The notes under the pieces: model-generated | Databases searched by the model: none | What the model was told of the DNA's origin: nothing | The model's input: the letters and a program-made list of their open reading frames with translations, nothing else | Shown here: positions 7,033 to 15,079 of the stretch, piece by piece | Layout of the letters: each line of letters opens with the position of its first letter | How positions within the stretch are numbered: the first letter of the stretch is position 1 | Program-made: the position numbers and the translations under genes | DNA from: Kitasatospora phosalacinea | GTDB taxonomy: Bacteria > Actinomycetota > Actinomycetes > Streptomycetales > Streptomycetaceae | NCBI RefSeq assembly: GCF_000717185.1 | Contig: NZ_JNYE01000126.1 | Location: forward strand, 1-19,240 | Length of the DNA: 19,240 nt | Direction of reading: 5' to 3'

Positions 7033-8340
7033 GTGATCTCTCGAATCGACCTCCGCGGCTCCTCCACGGACCCGCGCGACGTGCTGCCCCGTGCCGAGTT
7101 CGACGTCGAAGCCGCCCTGGAGAAGGTCCGGCCGATCGCGGAGGACGTGCGCCATCGCGGGGTCGCGGCGCTGATCGAGATCACCGAGCGCTTCGACGGC
7201 GTCCGGCTGGAGTCCACCCGCGTCCCGGCCGGGCAGATCGCCGAGGCGCTGGAGCAGCTGGACCCGAAGGTCCGCGCCGCGCTGGAGGAGTCGATCCGCC
7301 GCGCCCGCGCCGTCCACTCCGACCAGCGCCGGGTCGGCCACACCACGCAGGTGGTGCCCGGCGGCACCGTCACCCAGCGCTGGGTGCCGGTCGACCGGGT
7401 CGGCCTGTACGTGCCCGGCGGCCTCGCGGTCTACCCGTCCTCCGTGGTGATGAACGTGGTGCCCGCCCAAGAGGCCGGGGTGCGCGGCATCGCCGTCACC
7501 TCGCCGCCGCAGAAGGCGTTCGGCGGCCGCGTCCACCCGACCATCCTGGCCGCCTGCGCGCTGCTCGGCGTGGACGAGGTCTACGCGGTCGGCGGCGCCC
7601 AGGCGGTGGCGATGTTCGCCCTCGGCACCGAGGAGTGCGAGCCGGTCAACCTGGTCACCGGCCCCGGCAACATCTACGTCGCCGCCGCCAAGCGCCTGTT
7701 CGCGGGCCGGATCGGCATCGACTCGGAGGCCGGCCCGACCGAGATCATGGTCCTCGCCGACGACACGGCGGACGCCGCGGAGGTCGCCGCCGACCTGATC
7801 AGCCAGGCCGAGCACGGCCCGACCTCCGGCTCCGTGCTGGTCACCGCCTCGCCGCTGCTGGCCGACGCGGTGGAGGCCGAACTCAAGGCGCAGGTCGCCC
7901 GCACCAAGCACTCCGAGCGGGTGGCCGAGGCGCTCGGCGGCCCGCAGTCCGGCATCATCCTGGTCGACGACCTGGAGCAGGGCCTCGCCGTGGTCAACGC
8001 CTACGCCGCCGAGCACCTGGAGATCCAGACCGCCGAGCCGCACGCCGTCTCCGAGCGGGTCCGCAACGCGGGCGCGATCTTCCTCGGCCGCTTCACCCCG
8101 GTCTCGCTGGGCGACTACGCGGCCGGCTCCAACCACGTGCTGCCCACCGGCGGCTGCGCCTGCCACTCCTCCGGCCTGTCCGTGCAGACCTTCCTGCGCG
8201 GCGTCCAGGTCGTCGAGTACGACCGCGCCGCGCTGGCCGGGATCGCCGCGCACGTGGTCAACCTGTCCGAGGCCGAGGACCTGCCCGGCCACGGCGATGC
8301 TGTGAAGGCCCGATTCGACTGGACGGTACCCGGCGCGTGA
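7033..8340 (+). CDS. hisD: Histidinol dehydrogenase
   Basis: 435-aa zinc enzyme that oxidises L-histidinol to L-histidine in two NAD-dependent steps, the last reactions of the pathway. The general acid/base pair appears as Glu327-His328 in AAEHLE (E. coli Glu326/His327). The zinc ligands correspond to Gln258, His261, Asp361 and His420. The glycine-rich VGLYVPGG (123-130), [10 protein letters not shown] and [10 protein letters not shown] segments, and the signature [14 protein letters not shown] (361-374), are all intact. Length is normal. GTG 7033 is chosen because it gives the typical MISRIDLRG start and lies 7 nt after a -10 box. It is the first gene of the operon and its stop overlaps the hisC GTG (GTGA). 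Confidence 0.97.
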   Translation: MISRIDLRGSSTDPRDVLPRAEFDVEAALEKVRPIAEDVRHRGVAALIEITERFDGVRLESTRVPAGQIAEALEQLDPKVRAALEESIRRARAVHSDQRRVGHTTQVVPGGTVTQRWVPVDRVGLYVPGGLAVYPSSVVMNVVPAQEAGVRGIAVTSPPQKAFGGRVHPTILAACALLGVDEVYAVGGAQAVAMFALGTEECEPVNLVTGPGNIYVAAAKRLFAGRIGIDSEAGPTEIMVLADDTADAAEVAADLISQAEHGPTSGSVLVTASPLLADAVEAELKAQVARTKHSERVAEALGGPQSGIILVDDLEQGLAVVNAYAAEHLEIQTAEPHAVSERVRNAGAIFLGRFTPVSLGDYAAGSNHVLPTGGCACHSSGLSVQTFLRGVQVVEYDRAALAGIAAHVVNLSEAEDLPGHGDAVKARFDWTVPGA

Positions 8341-9437
8341 CGAAGATCGACGACCTCCCCGTCCGGGACGAACTGCGCGGCCAGTCCCCGTACGGCGCAC
8401 CGCAGTTGGACGTGCCCGTCCAGCTCAACACCAACGAGAACCCGTACCCGCTGCCCGAGCCGCTGGTCGCCCGGATCGCCGAGCGGGTCGCCGAGGCCGC
8501 CCGCCGGCTCAACCGCTACCCGGACCGGGACGCGGTCGAGCTGCGCACCGGCCTGGCGCGGTACCTGAGCGACACCACCGGCTTCGCCGTCGGCACCGAG
8601 CAGGTCTGGGCCGCCAACGGCTCCAACGAGGTGCTCCAGCAACTGCTGCAGACCTTCGGCGGGCCCGGCCGCACCGCGATCGGCTTCGAGCCCTCGTACT
8701 CGATGCACGCCCTGATCGCCCGCGGCACCGGCACCGGCTGGGTCTCCGGCCCGCGCAACGCGGACTTCACCATCGACCTGGACGCGGCCCGCGCGGCCAT
8801 CGCCGAGCTGCGCCCGAACGTGGTGTTCGTCTGCTCGCCGAACAACCCGACCGGCACCGCCGTCGCCGCCGAGACCGTGCTCGCCCTGTACGAGGCCGCG
8901 CAGGCCGCCGGGCCCAGCATGGTGATCGTCGACGAGGCGTACGTCGAGTTCTCGCACCGCGCCTCGCTGCTGCCGCTGCTGGAGGGCCGCCCGAACCTGG
9001 TGGTCACCCGCACCATGTCCAAGGCGTTCGGCGCCGCCGGGCTGCGGCTCGGCTACCTCGCCGCCGACCCGGCCGTGGTGGACGCGGTGCAGCTGGTCCG
9101 GCTGCCCTACCACCTGTCGGCCGTCACCCAGGCCACCGCGCTGGCCTGCCTGGAGCACACCGACACCCTGCTCGGCTACGTCGACCGGCTGAAGTCCGAG
9201 CGCGACCGGGTGGTGCTCGGGCTGCGCGGACTCGGCTTCGAGGTCACCGAGTCCGACGCCAACTTCATCCAGTTCGGCCGCTTCGCCGACACCCACGCGG
9301 TGTGGCGGGCGATCCTCGACCAGGGCGTGCTGATCCGCGACAACGGCGTCCCCGGCTGGCTGCGCGTCACCGCCGGCACCCCCGCCGAGAACGACGCCTT
9401 CCTGAGCGCCGTCTCCACCGTGAGCAAGGAGCTGTAA
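8337..9437 (+). CDS. hisC: Histidinol-phosphate aminotransferase
   Basis: 366-aa PLP-dependent class I/II aminotransferase that converts imidazole-acetol phosphate and glutamate to histidinol phosphate. Visible motifs are [10 protein letters not shown] (31-40), the SPNNPTG loop (167-173), Asp199 in VDEAYVEF, which contacts the pyridine nitrogen, and the PLP-binding Lys229 in [15 protein letters not shown]. The conserved Arg of GWLRVTAGT (340-348), which binds the substrate carboxylate/phosphate, is present. It starts at GTG 8337, overlapping the hisD stop by 4 nt, and ends in TAA. HisC homologues can be mistaken for aromatic or phenylalanine aminotransferases, but position between hisD and hisB makes the assignment secure. 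Confidence 0.96.
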   Translation: MTKIDDLPVRDELRGQSPYGAPQLDVPVQLNTNENPYPLPEPLVARIAERVAEAARRLNRYPDRDAVELRTGLARYLSDTTGFAVGTEQVWAANGSNEVLQQLLQTFGGPGRTAIGFEPSYSMHALIARGTGTGWVSGPRNADFTIDLDAARAAIAELRPNVVFVCSPNNPTGTAVAAETVLALYEAAQAAGPSMVIVDEAYVEFSHRASLLPLLEGRPNLVVTRTMSKAFGAAGLRLGYLAADPAVVDAVQLVRLPYHLSAVTQATALACLEHTDTLLGYVDRLKSERDRVVLGLRGLGFEVTESDANFIQFGRFADTHAVWRAILDQGVLIRDNGVPGWLRVTAGTPAENDAFLSAVSTVSKEL

Positions 9438-9442
9438 CCCGC

Positions 9443-10036
9443 ATGTCCCGCATCGGCCGCGTCGAACGCACCACCAAGGAGACCTCCGTCCTGGTCGAGA
9501 TCGACCTCGACGGAACCGGCAAGACGGACGTCTCCACGGGCGTCGGGTTCTACGACCACATGCTCGACCAGCTCGGCCGCCACGGCCTCTTCGACCTCAC
9601 CGTCAAGACCGAGGGCGACCTGCACATCGACACCCACCACACCATCGAGGACACCGCCCTCGCGCTCGGCGCCGCCTTCAAGCAGGCGCTCGGCGACAAG
9701 GTCGGCATCTACCGGTTCGGCAACTGCACCGTCCCGCTGGACGAGTCGCTCGCCCAGGTCACCGTCGACCTCTCCGGCCGCCCGTACCTGGTGCACACCG
9801 AGCCCGAGAACATCGCCCCGATGATCGGCGCGTACGACACCACGATGACCCGGCACATCCTGGAGTCCTTCGTCGCCCAGGCGCAGGTCGCCCTGCACGT
9901 GCACGTGCCGTACGGCCGCAACGCCCACCACATCGTCGAGTGCCAGTTCAAGGCCCTCGCCCGGGCGCTGCGCTACGCCTCCGAGCGCGACCCGCGCGCC
10001 GCGGGCATCCTGCCGTCCACCAAGGGCGCGCTCTGA
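9443..10036 (+). CDS. hisB: Imidazoleglycerol-phosphate dehydratase
   Basis: 197-aa manganese enzyme that dehydrates imidazole glycerol phosphate to imidazole-acetol phosphate. It is the monofunctional form: the histidinol-phosphatase domain fused in enterobacteria is absent, so that activity must come from a gene outside the window. The two pseudo-repeated metal motifs are clear: VGFYDHMLDQLGRHG with DTHHTIEDTALALG, and RNAHHIVECQFKALARALR. SD AAGGAG (9426-9431) lies in the last codons of hisC, 5 nt separate the two genes, and the hisB TGA shares one base with the next ATG (TGATG). Confidence 0.97.
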   Translation: MSRIGRVERTTKETSVLVEIDLDGTGKTDVSTGVGFYDHMLDQLGRHGLFDLTVKTEGDLHIDTHHTIEDTALALGAAFKQALGDKVGIYRFGNCTVPLDESLAQVTVDLSGRPYLVHTEPENIAPMIGAYDTTMTRHILESFVAQAQVALHVHVPYGRNAHHIVECQFKALARALRYASERDPRAAGILPSTKGAL

Positions 10037-10179
10037 TGGCCACGCTGTTCATCATCCTCGGGCTCTTCTTCGCGGGCGGCGTCTGGTCGTTCTGGAAGCA
10101 GAAGCTGCCCAAGGGCGTCGTCCTCGTCCTCGGCTTCGCCTCGGCCATGTGCCTGGCCGCCGGCGTCATGCGCCTCTAG
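10036..10179 (+). CDS. 47-aa two-helix membrane protein inside the his operon
   Basis: Short protein of unknown function. Residues 3-20 and 27-45 are two hydrophobic helices joined by the basic loop KQKLPK (21-26). The positive-inside rule predicts a hairpin with both termini outside and the loop in the cytoplasm. The ATG shares its first base with the hisB stop (TGATG), so its translation should be coupled to hisB. hisH follows after 25 nt with its own AGGAG. It is believed real because it is a clean membrane protein with standard codon use, exactly fitted into the operon. I infer, but cannot show, that it is conserved at this position in streptomycetes. Confidence 0.75.
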   Translation: MATLFIILGLFFAGGVWSFWKQKLPKGVVLVLGFASAMCLAAGVMRL

Positions 10180-10204
10180 CCGCGCGCCCCTAGGAGACCT
10201 ACAG

Positions 10205-10840
10205 ATGTCCAAGAACGTCGTGGTGCTGGACTACGGCTCCGGCAACCTGCGCTCCGCCCAGCGCGCGGTCGAGCGCACCGGCGCCACCGTCACCGTCACC
10301 TCGGACTTCCAGCAGGCGCTGGACGCCGACGGGCTGCTGGTGCCCGGCGTCGGCGCCTTCGAGGCGTGCATGCGCGGCCTGCGGGCCGTCCGCGGCGAGC
10401 AGGTCATCGGGCGCCGGCTGGCCGGGGGCCGCCCGGTGCTCGGCATCTGCGTCGGCATGCAGATCCTGTTCGAGAAGGGCGTCGAGCACGGCGTCGAGAC
10501 CGCCGGGTGCGACGAGTGGCCCGGCGTCGTCGAGCCGCTGGACGCCCCGATCGTCCCGCACATGGGCTGGAACACCGTCGACGCCCCCGAGGGCACCCGG
10601 ATGTTCGCCGGGATGGACCCCGACACCCGGTTCTACTTCGTGCACTCCTACGGCGTGCGGCACTGGGTGCTGGAGAGCCACTCCGAGAAGATCCGCGCCC
10701 CCAAGGTGGTCTGGGCCACCCACGGGCAGCCGTTCGTCGCCGCCGTGGAGAACGGCCCGCTCTGGGCCACCCAGTTCCACCCCGAGAAGTCCGGCGACGC
10801 CGGAGCCGCCCTGCTGACCAACTGGGTCGACACCCTCTGA
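10205..10840 (+). CDS. hisH: Imidazole glycerol phosphate synthase, glutamine amidotransferase subunit
   Basis: 211-aa class I glutamine amidotransferase. It hydrolyses glutamine and channels ammonia to HisF, with which it forms IGP synthase. The catalytic triad is Cys82 ([10 protein letters not shown]), His192 and Glu194 (QFHPEK). The oxyanion-strand motif [10 protein letters not shown] (47-56) is intact. SD AGGAG at 10192-10196 lies 8 nt before the ATG. It is separated from the small membrane gene by 25 nt and from priA by 22 nt. Confidence 0.97.
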   Translation: MSKNVVVLDYGSGNLRSAQRAVERTGATVTVTSDFQQALDADGLLVPGVGAFEACMRGLRAVRGEQVIGRRLAGGRPVLGICVGMQILFEKGVEHGVETAGCDEWPGVVEPLDAPIVPHMGWNTVDAPEGTRMFAGMDPDTRFYFVHSYGVRHWVLESHSEKIRAPKVVWATHGQPFVAAVENGPLWATQFHPEKSGDAGAALLTNWVDTL

Positions 10841-10862
10841 CGACGGAAGAGTCCTTCAGAAC

Positions 10863-11591
10863 ATGACCAACCGCCTCGAACTGCTGCCCGCCGTCGACGT
10901 CCGCGACGGCCAGGCGGTCCGCCTGGTCAAGGGCGCCTCCGGCACCGAGACCTCCTTCGGCGAGCCGCTCGCCGCCGCCCTCGCCTGGCAGAACGCCGGC
11001 GCCGAGTGGCTGCACCTGGTCGACCTCGACGCCGCCTTCGGCACCGGCAGCAACCGCGAGCTGCTCCGCGAGGTCACCGGCCGCCTCGACATCAAGGTCG
11101 AGCTGTCCGGCGGCATCCGCGACGACGAGTCCCTCGCCGCCGCCCTCGCCACCGGCTGCACCCGGGTCAACCTCGGCACCGCCGCCCTGGAGGCCCCCGA
11201 GTGGGTCGCCAAGGTCATCGCCGAGCACGGCGACAAGGTCGCCGTCGGCCTCGACGTGGTCGGCACCACCCTGCGCGGCCGCGGCTGGACCCGCGACGGC
11301 GGCCAGCTCTACGACGTGCTGGCCCGCCTCGACGCCGAGGGCTGCGCCCGCTACGTGGTCACCGACGTCAACCGCGACGGCACCCTGACCGGCCCCAACC
11401 TGCAGCTGCTGCGCGACGTCTGCGCCGCCACCGACAAGCCCGTCGTGGCCTCCGGCGGCGTGTCGTCGCTCGACGACCTGCGCGCCATCGCCACCCTGGT
11501 ACCGGAGGGCGTCGAGGGCTCGATCGTGGGGAAGGCGCTCTACGAGCAGAAGTTCACCCTCGAAGAGGCCCTGGAGGCTGTGTCCCGATGA
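10863..11591 (+). CDS. priA: Bifunctional ProFAR isomerase / phosphoribosylanthranilate isomerase PriA
   Basis: 242-aa (beta-alpha)8-barrel sugar isomerase. In streptomycetes and mycobacteria the HisA homologue (PriA) carries out both the HisA step and the TrpF step, because trpF is missing. Catalytic candidates are Asp12 ([10 protein letters not shown]) and Asp131 (VGLDV), matching the two Asp of Streptomyces coelicolor PriA; Asp168 (VVTDV) is also conserved. The long loop [11 protein letters not shown] (137-147), with the Arg and Trp that reposition for each substrate, is the PriA signature and argues against a plain HisA. The phosphate-binding ends, [11 protein letters not shown] and GSIVGKALY, are intact. 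Its TGA overlaps the ATG of the next gene. Confidence 0.93.
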   Translation: MTNRLELLPAVDVRDGQAVRLVKGASGTETSFGEPLAAALAWQNAGAEWLHLVDLDAAFGTGSNRELLREVTGRLDIKVELSGGIRDDESLAAALATGCTRVNLGTAALEAPEWVAKVIAEHGDKVAVGLDVVGTTLRGRGWTRDGGQLYDVLARLDAEGCARYVVTDVNRDGTLTGPNLQLLRDVCAATDKPVVASGGVSSLDDLRAIATLVPEGVEGSIVGKALYEQKFTLEEALEAVSR

Positions 11592-12025
11592 GCGACGAAA
11601 CCCCGGCACCCACCACCGCCCGCACGTCCGGCGAGTCCCCCTACGAGGACCGGTACGGATTCTCCCGGGCGGTGGTGGCCGGGGACTTCGTCCTGGTCTC
11701 GGGGTGCACCGCCTACGACGACGGCGTCCCCGTCCACGAGGGCGACCCGTACGAGCAGACGCTGGCCGCCTTCGCGGTCGCCCTCGACGCGCTCGCCCGC
11801 CACGGACTCACCGCCGCCGACGTGGTCCGCACCCGGATGTACCTCACCCACGTCCGGGACTGCGACGAGGTCGGCCGCGCGCACAAGGAACTCTTCGACC
11901 AGGTCCGCCCGGTCGCCACCATGGTGGTCGTCCAGGGCCTGACCGACTCCCGGATGATGGTCGAGGTCGAGGTCGAGGCCCACCGGCCGGGCCTCGCCCG
12001 CACTTTGGAAGGCACCCAGCCGTGA
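11588..12025 (+). CDS. RidA/YjgF-family protein lacking the usual substrate-binding Arg
   Basis: 145-aa protein of the Rid (YjgF/YER057c/UK114) family, normally a trimeric cytoplasmic enamine/imine deaminase. The fold signature is visible in [12 protein letters not shown] (29-40), [17 protein letters not shown] (53-69), [12 protein letters not shown] (78-89) and the closing strand [10 protein letters not shown] (123-132). The catalytic Arg that follows Pro in canonical RidA (E. coli Arg105, in PARS) aligns with Ala110 in RPVATMVVV. Arg-based imine deamination is therefore not predicted, and the protein fits the Arg-less Rid subgroups. It overlaps priA (ATGA) and hisF (GTGA) by 4 nt each, so a role tied to IGP synthesis or protein assembly is plausible but unproven. 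The first 20 residues look disordered. Confidence 0.88.
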   Translation: MSDETPAPTTARTSGESPYEDRYGFSRAVVAGDFVLVSGCTAYDDGVPVHEGDPYEQTLAAFAVALDALARHGLTAADVVRTRMYLTHVRDCDEVGRAHKELFDQVRPVATMVVVQGLTDSRMMVEVEVEAHRPGLARTLEGTQP

Positions 12026-12792
12026 CACTCGCAGTACGCGTCATCCCCTGCCTGGACGTGGACGCCGGACGCGTCGTCAAGGGCGTCAACTTCCAGAACC
12101 TGCGCGACGCCGGGGACCCGGTCGAGCTCGCCAAGCTCTACGACGCCCAGGGCGCCGACGAACTCACCTTCCTCGACATCACCGCCTCCTCCGGCTCCCG
12201 CGAGACCACCTACGACGTGGTCCGCCGCACCGCCGAGCAGGTCTTCATCCCGCTCACCGTCGGCGGCGGCGTCCGCGCCGTCGAGGACGTCGACAAGCTG
12301 CTGCGCGCCGGGGCCGACAAGGTCGGCGTCAACACCGCCGCCATCGCCCGCCCCGAACTCGTCCGCGAGATCGCCCAGCGCTTCGGCCGCCAGGTCCTCG
12401 TCCTCTCGGTCGACGCCCGCCGCTGCCCCGAGGGCACCGAGACCGCCTCCGGCTTCGAGGTCACCACCCACGGCGGCCGCCGCGGCACCGGCATCGACGC
12501 CGTCGAGTGGGCGGTGCGCGCCGCCGAACTCGGCGCGGGCGAGATCCTGCTCAACTCGATGGACGCCGACGGCACCAAGGACGGCTACGACCTGGAGATG
12601 ATCCGGGCCGCCCGCAAGGCCGTCTCCATCCCGGTCATCGCCTCCGGCGGCGCCGGGAAGCTCGCCGACTTCGCCCCCGCGGTCGACGCCGGGGCCGACG
12701 CCGTCCTCGCCGCCAGCGTCTTCCACTTCGGCGACCTGACGATCGGCCAGGTCAAGGACGAGCTCCGGGCCACCGGGCACCCCGTCCGCTGA
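12022..12792 (+). CDS. hisF: Imidazole glycerol phosphate synthase, cyclase subunit
   Basis: 256-aa (beta-alpha)8-barrel that uses ammonia from HisH to turn PRFAR into imidazole glycerol phosphate and AICAR, the latter feeding purine synthesis. The catalytic aspartates are Asp12 ([15 protein letters not shown]) and Asp131 (LSVDARR). Phosphate-binding loops [11 protein letters not shown] (80-90) and [11 protein letters not shown] are intact. The GTG start overlaps the RidA-like gene stop by 4 nt, with GGAAGG upstream in that gene. It is the last gene of this his operon; a stem-loop and a hairpin-repeat array follow. Confidence 0.97.
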   Translation: MTLAVRVIPCLDVDAGRVVKGVNFQNLRDAGDPVELAKLYDAQGADELTFLDITASSGSRETTYDVVRRTAEQVFIPLTVGGGVRAVEDVDKLLRAGADKVGVNTAAIARPELVREIAQRFGRQVLVLSVDARRCPEGTETASGFEVTTHGGRRGTGIDAVEWAVRAAELGAGEILLNSMDADGTKDGYDLEMIRAARKAVSIPVIASGGAGKLADFAPAVDAGADAVLAASVFHFGDLTIGQVKDELRATGHPVR

Positions 12793-12809
12793 GGCCCGCC
12801 GGGGCCCTC
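12791..12809 (+). terminator. Possible terminator stem-loop after hisF
   Basis: Starting in the hisF stop codon, GAGG plus CCC (12791-12797) can pair with GGG and CCTC (12802-12809) with one bulged C and a 4-nt loop. No U-tract follows. It merges with the tandem hairpin array downstream, which may supply additional termination. Confidence 0.35.
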
Positions 12810-12955
12810 GCGGTCAGTGCCGGGGCCCCGCGGTCAGTGCCGGGGCCCTCGTGGCCACTGCCGGGGTTCCGGCGTCACTGTCGGGGTTCCGGCTCGCCGC
12901 CGGGGCTCCGGCCGTCACTGTCGGGGCTCCGGCTCACCGCCGGGGCTCCGGCTCC
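12800..12955. repeat. About 20-bp tandem hairpin repeats between hisF and the VOC gene
   Basis: Seven full units of 19-21 bp and one partial unit, all beginning CGGGG, start at 12800, 12821, 12841, 12862, 12882, 12901, 12922 and 12941. The later units form a higher-order pair of about 40 bp (12862-12900 and 12901-12940). Several units include a GCCGG-N4-CCGGC hairpin, at 12860-12873, 12899-12912 and 12939-12952. The array fills the convergent gap and extends into the last eight codons of the VOC gene. It may act as a bidirectional terminator or be a slippage-expanded repeat. Confidence 0.85.
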
Positions 12956-13701
12956 AGCAGCGCGAACTGGGCGCCGAACGGGTCCGCCAGCACCGCGATC
13001 CGGCCCACCGTCGGCACCTGCTCCGGCGGCACCAGCACGCTCCCGCCCAGCCGCCGCACCTCGTCGGTGGCCAGCAGCGCGTCCGCCACCGCGAAGTGCA
13101 CCAGCCAGCCCACGTCCACCCGCGGGTGCACGCCCGCGATGCCGCCGAACTCCTCCCCGCCGTCCGCCGGGCCCAGCACCGCGTACTCCACCCCCGGCAC
13201 GCCCGCGCTCCGGCTCCGCCAGCCGAACAGGCCCCGGTAGAACCGCAGCGCCCCCGGCACGTCCGAGGTGTGCAGCTCCGCCCAGCACAGCGCGCCCCGC
13301 GCGCCCGCGACGGCCTCCGGCCCGGCCGCCCCGCCCGTTTCCCGCACCGCGAACCGGCCGCCCGTCGGGTCGGTCAGTTGCGCGGTCCGGCCCCGCCGGC
13401 CCGGCCCCTCGGCGGGCCCGACCCGAACGGTGCCGCCCGAACGCTCCGCCGCCGCCGCGACCCCCGCCGCGTCCGCCGCGGCGAAGTGCACCGTCCAGGC
13501 GGGCATCGGCTCCGCCTCCGTCAGCGGGCCGACCCCCGCCACCGTCCGGCCCGCGCTGCGGAAGATGCCGTAGCCGTCAGGGCCGGGCGGGCCCAGCTCC
13601 CAGCCGAACAGCGAACCGTAGAACAGCCCGGACTCGGCGAGGTCCGGACTGCCCAGGCCGATCCAGCTCGGCGAACCGGGGCGGAAGTCGCTGCTCACCA
13701 T
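12934..13701 (-). CDS. Two-domain VOC (glyoxalase/bleomycin-resistance fold) protein
   Basis: 255-aa protein made of two vicinal-oxygen-chelate domains, about residues 10-123 and 135-252. Each opens with the family pattern W-I/A-E/G-L...D...FYGxLFGW: SWIGLGSPDLAESGLFYGSLFGW and CWAELHTSDVPGALRFYRGLFGW contain it. Each closes with a DPTGGRFAV- or DPFGAQFALLE-type strand. It resembles actinobacterial proteins often called hydroxylase or glyoxalase-like (Cfp30B type). The usual metal His/Glu set is incomplete, so a catalytic reaction cannot be assigned. The start is ATG 13701, with AGGAG about 10 nt upstream. The C-terminal codons (LEPEPRR) are formed by the tandem repeat array, so this tail is probably of recent origin. 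Confidence 0.82.
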   Translation of the reverse strand: MVSSDFRPGSPSWIGLGSPDLAESGLFYGSLFGWELGPPGPDGYGIFRSAGRTVAGVGPLTEAEPMPAWTVHFAAADAAGVAAAAERSGGTVRVGPAEGPGRRGRTAQLTDPTGGRFAVRETGGAAGPEAVAGARGALCWAELHTSDVPGALRFYRGLFGWRSRSAGVPGVEYAVLGPADGGEEFGGIAGVHPRVDVGWLVHFAVADALLATDEVRRLGGSVLVPPEQVPTVGRIAVLADPFGAQFALLEPEPRR

Positions 13702-13737
13702 GGTCGTGCGCTCCTGGGGTGCGGGGGAGGGGCCGGG

Positions 13738-13753
13738 CCGGGCAGGGGCCCGG
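13738..13753. terminator. Stem-loop after the maleylpyruvate-isomerase-like gene
   Basis: CCGGGC (13738-13743) and GCCCGG (13748-13753) form a perfect 6-bp stem with a 4-nt loop. GGCC at 13731-13734 and 13754-13757 can extend it past a GGG bulge. It lies in the 100-bp gap between two minus-strand genes, where a terminator for the upstream one is expected. Nothing else is recognised in this gap. Confidence 0.4.
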
Positions 13754-13801
13754 GGCCAGGCTGGCACACCCACCGACCGCACCGAACGGACCGACGCGCC
13801 G

Positions 13802-14452
13802 TCAGGCCGCCGCCCCGGCCCCGGGCAGCGGCAGCACGTGCGACAGCGTCTCCACCGCCTCCGGCGCGCCCTCCGCCACCACCGCGGCCCGGGCGCCCCG
13901 CCCGTACAGGAACAGCACCAGCTCGCCCGGCTCCCCGCGCACCGTCACCTCCGGCGCGCCCCGCCGCCGCACCAGCGCCTCCCGGCCGTCCGGGTGCACC
14001 AGCCGCAACGAGAGCGGCGCCCGCGCGTCACCGAACCGCGCCACCGCCGGGAGCCGCCGCCACAGCGCCTCCGCCAGCTTCGCCGACGGCGGCTCCGGCT
14101 CGAACGGCACCGCGCGGCGGACGTCCTCCGCGTGCACGAAGAACTCCACCAGGTTCGCCGCCCCGTCCACCCCCGGCAGGTTGAACGGCGACCAGGCCGG
14201 CGGCCCCGAGCGGAACGACTTCACCAGCCCCTCGTACCCCCGCTCCGCGACCTTCCCCTGCACCCGCTCCGTCCACCCCGCCAGCGCCCCCACCCGGATC
14301 CCCGCCGCCGCGTCCGGCCGCCCCTCCCGCACCACCAGGTGCGCCGCCAAGTCCCGTGCCAGCCACCCCTCGCACAGCGTCGGCCCCTCCGGCCCCGCCG
14401 CCGCCAACAACCGACTCAACCGGGCCCGCTCGCCCTGCGCAAGACTCACCAT
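13802..14452 (-). CDS. Mycothiol-dependent maleylpyruvate isomerase-like metal-binding protein (TIGR03085-like)
   Basis: 216-aa protein of the DinB/mycothiol-dependent maleylpyruvate isomerase fold, restricted mainly to actinobacteria. The N-terminal four-helix bundle has the metal-binding triad His38 (LAAHLVVREGRPD), Glu103 and His107 (EFFVHAEDVRR). LCEGWLARDLAAHL is the typical opening of the family. The C-terminal part (about 140-216) is the small alpha/beta domain seen in these proteins. A thiol-transfer or detoxification role is inferred from the family; the substrate is unknown. ATG 14452 is preceded, 6 nt upstream, by a TAGGCT -10 box rather than an SD, suggesting a leaderless mRNA. 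It lies 16 bp after the stop of the membrane-anchored Cys-rich gene. Confidence 0.85.
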   Translation of the reverse strand: MVSLAQGERARLSRLLAAAGPEGPTLCEGWLARDLAAHLVVREGRPDAAAGIRVGALAGWTERVQGKVAERGYEGLVKSFRSGPPAWSPFNLPGVDGAANLVEFFVHAEDVRRAVPFEPEPPSAKLAEALWRRLPAVARFGDARAPLSLRLVHPDGREALVRRRGAPEVTVRGEPGELVLFLYGRGARAAVVAEGAPEAVETLSHVLPLPGAGAAA

Positions 14453-14458
14453 GCGCCC

Positions 14459-14464
14459 AGCCTA
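14459..14464 (-). promoter_or_regulatory. -10 box (TAGGCT) for leaderless isomerase-like gene
   Basis: On the minus strand TAGGCT fits TANNNT and ends 6 nt before ATG 14452. It sits in the 16-bp gap after the preceding same-strand gene, so the -35 region would lie inside that gene's 3' end. This implies separate transcription of the isomerase-like gene. Confidence 0.45.
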
Positions 14465-14468
14465 AGGG

Positions 14469-14981
14469 TCACGGGTGGAGCGGGGCGGTCAGCTTGCGGT
14501 CCGATTGCTGATTGCTGACGGTGACGGTGCAACTGGCGTCCCGGTACCCCTGCTGGTAGTACTTCGTCAACGGGACGATCGGGCTGTTGTTGTACAGGTC
14601 GAAGCCGCCCTGCTGCCGCTGCACCGCCTCCAGCGACGGTGCGCAGAGCTCCAGCAGCGCCTTGTTGACCGCCCGGTCGTCGGCCAGCCCGTCGGGCATC
14701 ACGACGTTGGCGGTGGTCTCGGCGTCGTGCGGCTGGTCGCAGGGCGTGACGGTGCTGTCCTTCACCCCGCTGATCCACGGCATCAACAGGCAGGTGCCCG
14801 GCGGGTAGTACGGGTACGGGTACGTCTTGGACGGGCTGGGGCTCGGGGTCGGGCTGGGGCTGGGGCTCGGGGGCGGTGGGGCGGCGGCCGGTTCCTTCGG
14901 GTCGGGCCACAGCAGCACCGCTGCCACGACGACGAGCGCGGCCACCAGGCCCGCCAGGAACGCCTTCTGTCGTCCGCTCAT
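14469..14981 (-). CDS. Membrane-anchored extracytoplasmic protein with septum-formation-like Cys/His motif
   Basis: 170-aa protein. A short basic N-terminus (MSGRQK) is followed by one hydrophobic helix (about 8-25), an uncleaved anchor or signal with no lipobox Cys. Next comes a Pro/Ser-rich spacer (31-52, SPSPSPTPSPSPS) of the cell-wall-spanning kind and an outer domain (about 60-170). That domain has four Cys (64, 81, 113, 151), enough for two disulfides, and the motif VTPCDQPHDAETTANV. The C-x2-PH-x2-E pattern resembles the actinobacterial Septum_form domain. The start is ATG 14981, with GGGGGG 5 nt upstream; an in-frame ATG at 15020 would put charged residues before the anchor and lacks an SD. 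The gene is divergent from the EspC-like gene across 155 bp, which suggests a shared cell-surface or secretion role. Confidence 0.78.
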   Translation of the reverse strand: MSGRQKAFLAGLVAALVVVAAVLLWPDPKEPAAAPPPPSPSPSPTPSPSPSKTYPYPYYPPGTCLLMPWISGVKDSTVTPCDQPHDAETTANVVMPDGLADDRAVNKALLELCAPSLEAVQRQQGGFDLYNNSPIVPLTKYYQQGYRDASCTVTVSNQQSDRKLTAPLHP

Positions 14982-15079
14982 GCCAACCCCCCTGATTCGA
15001 AGGCCATTCTGATGGCACAACAGCTGTCACGTCAGTCCTTTTCGGACATTCGTTTGCTCATCCTTTGCATGCTGATCAG

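Noticed and set aside
7635..8336. Upstream extension of the hisC frame inside hisD
   Set aside because: Arg/Pro/Gly-rich overlap product; the aminotransferase begins at GTG 8337, overlapping the hisD stop in the usual operon fashion.
12800..12955. CRISPR array
   Set aside because: The units are contiguous 19-21-bp repeats without unique spacers and overlap a coding end; no cas gene is present.
12507..14465. 652-codon plus-strand open frame across the end of hisF, the VOC gene and the isomerase-like gene
   Set aside because: Low-complexity Pro/Arg/Ala/Ser product typical of GC-rich antisense frames; the minus-strand frames there show real conserved domains.
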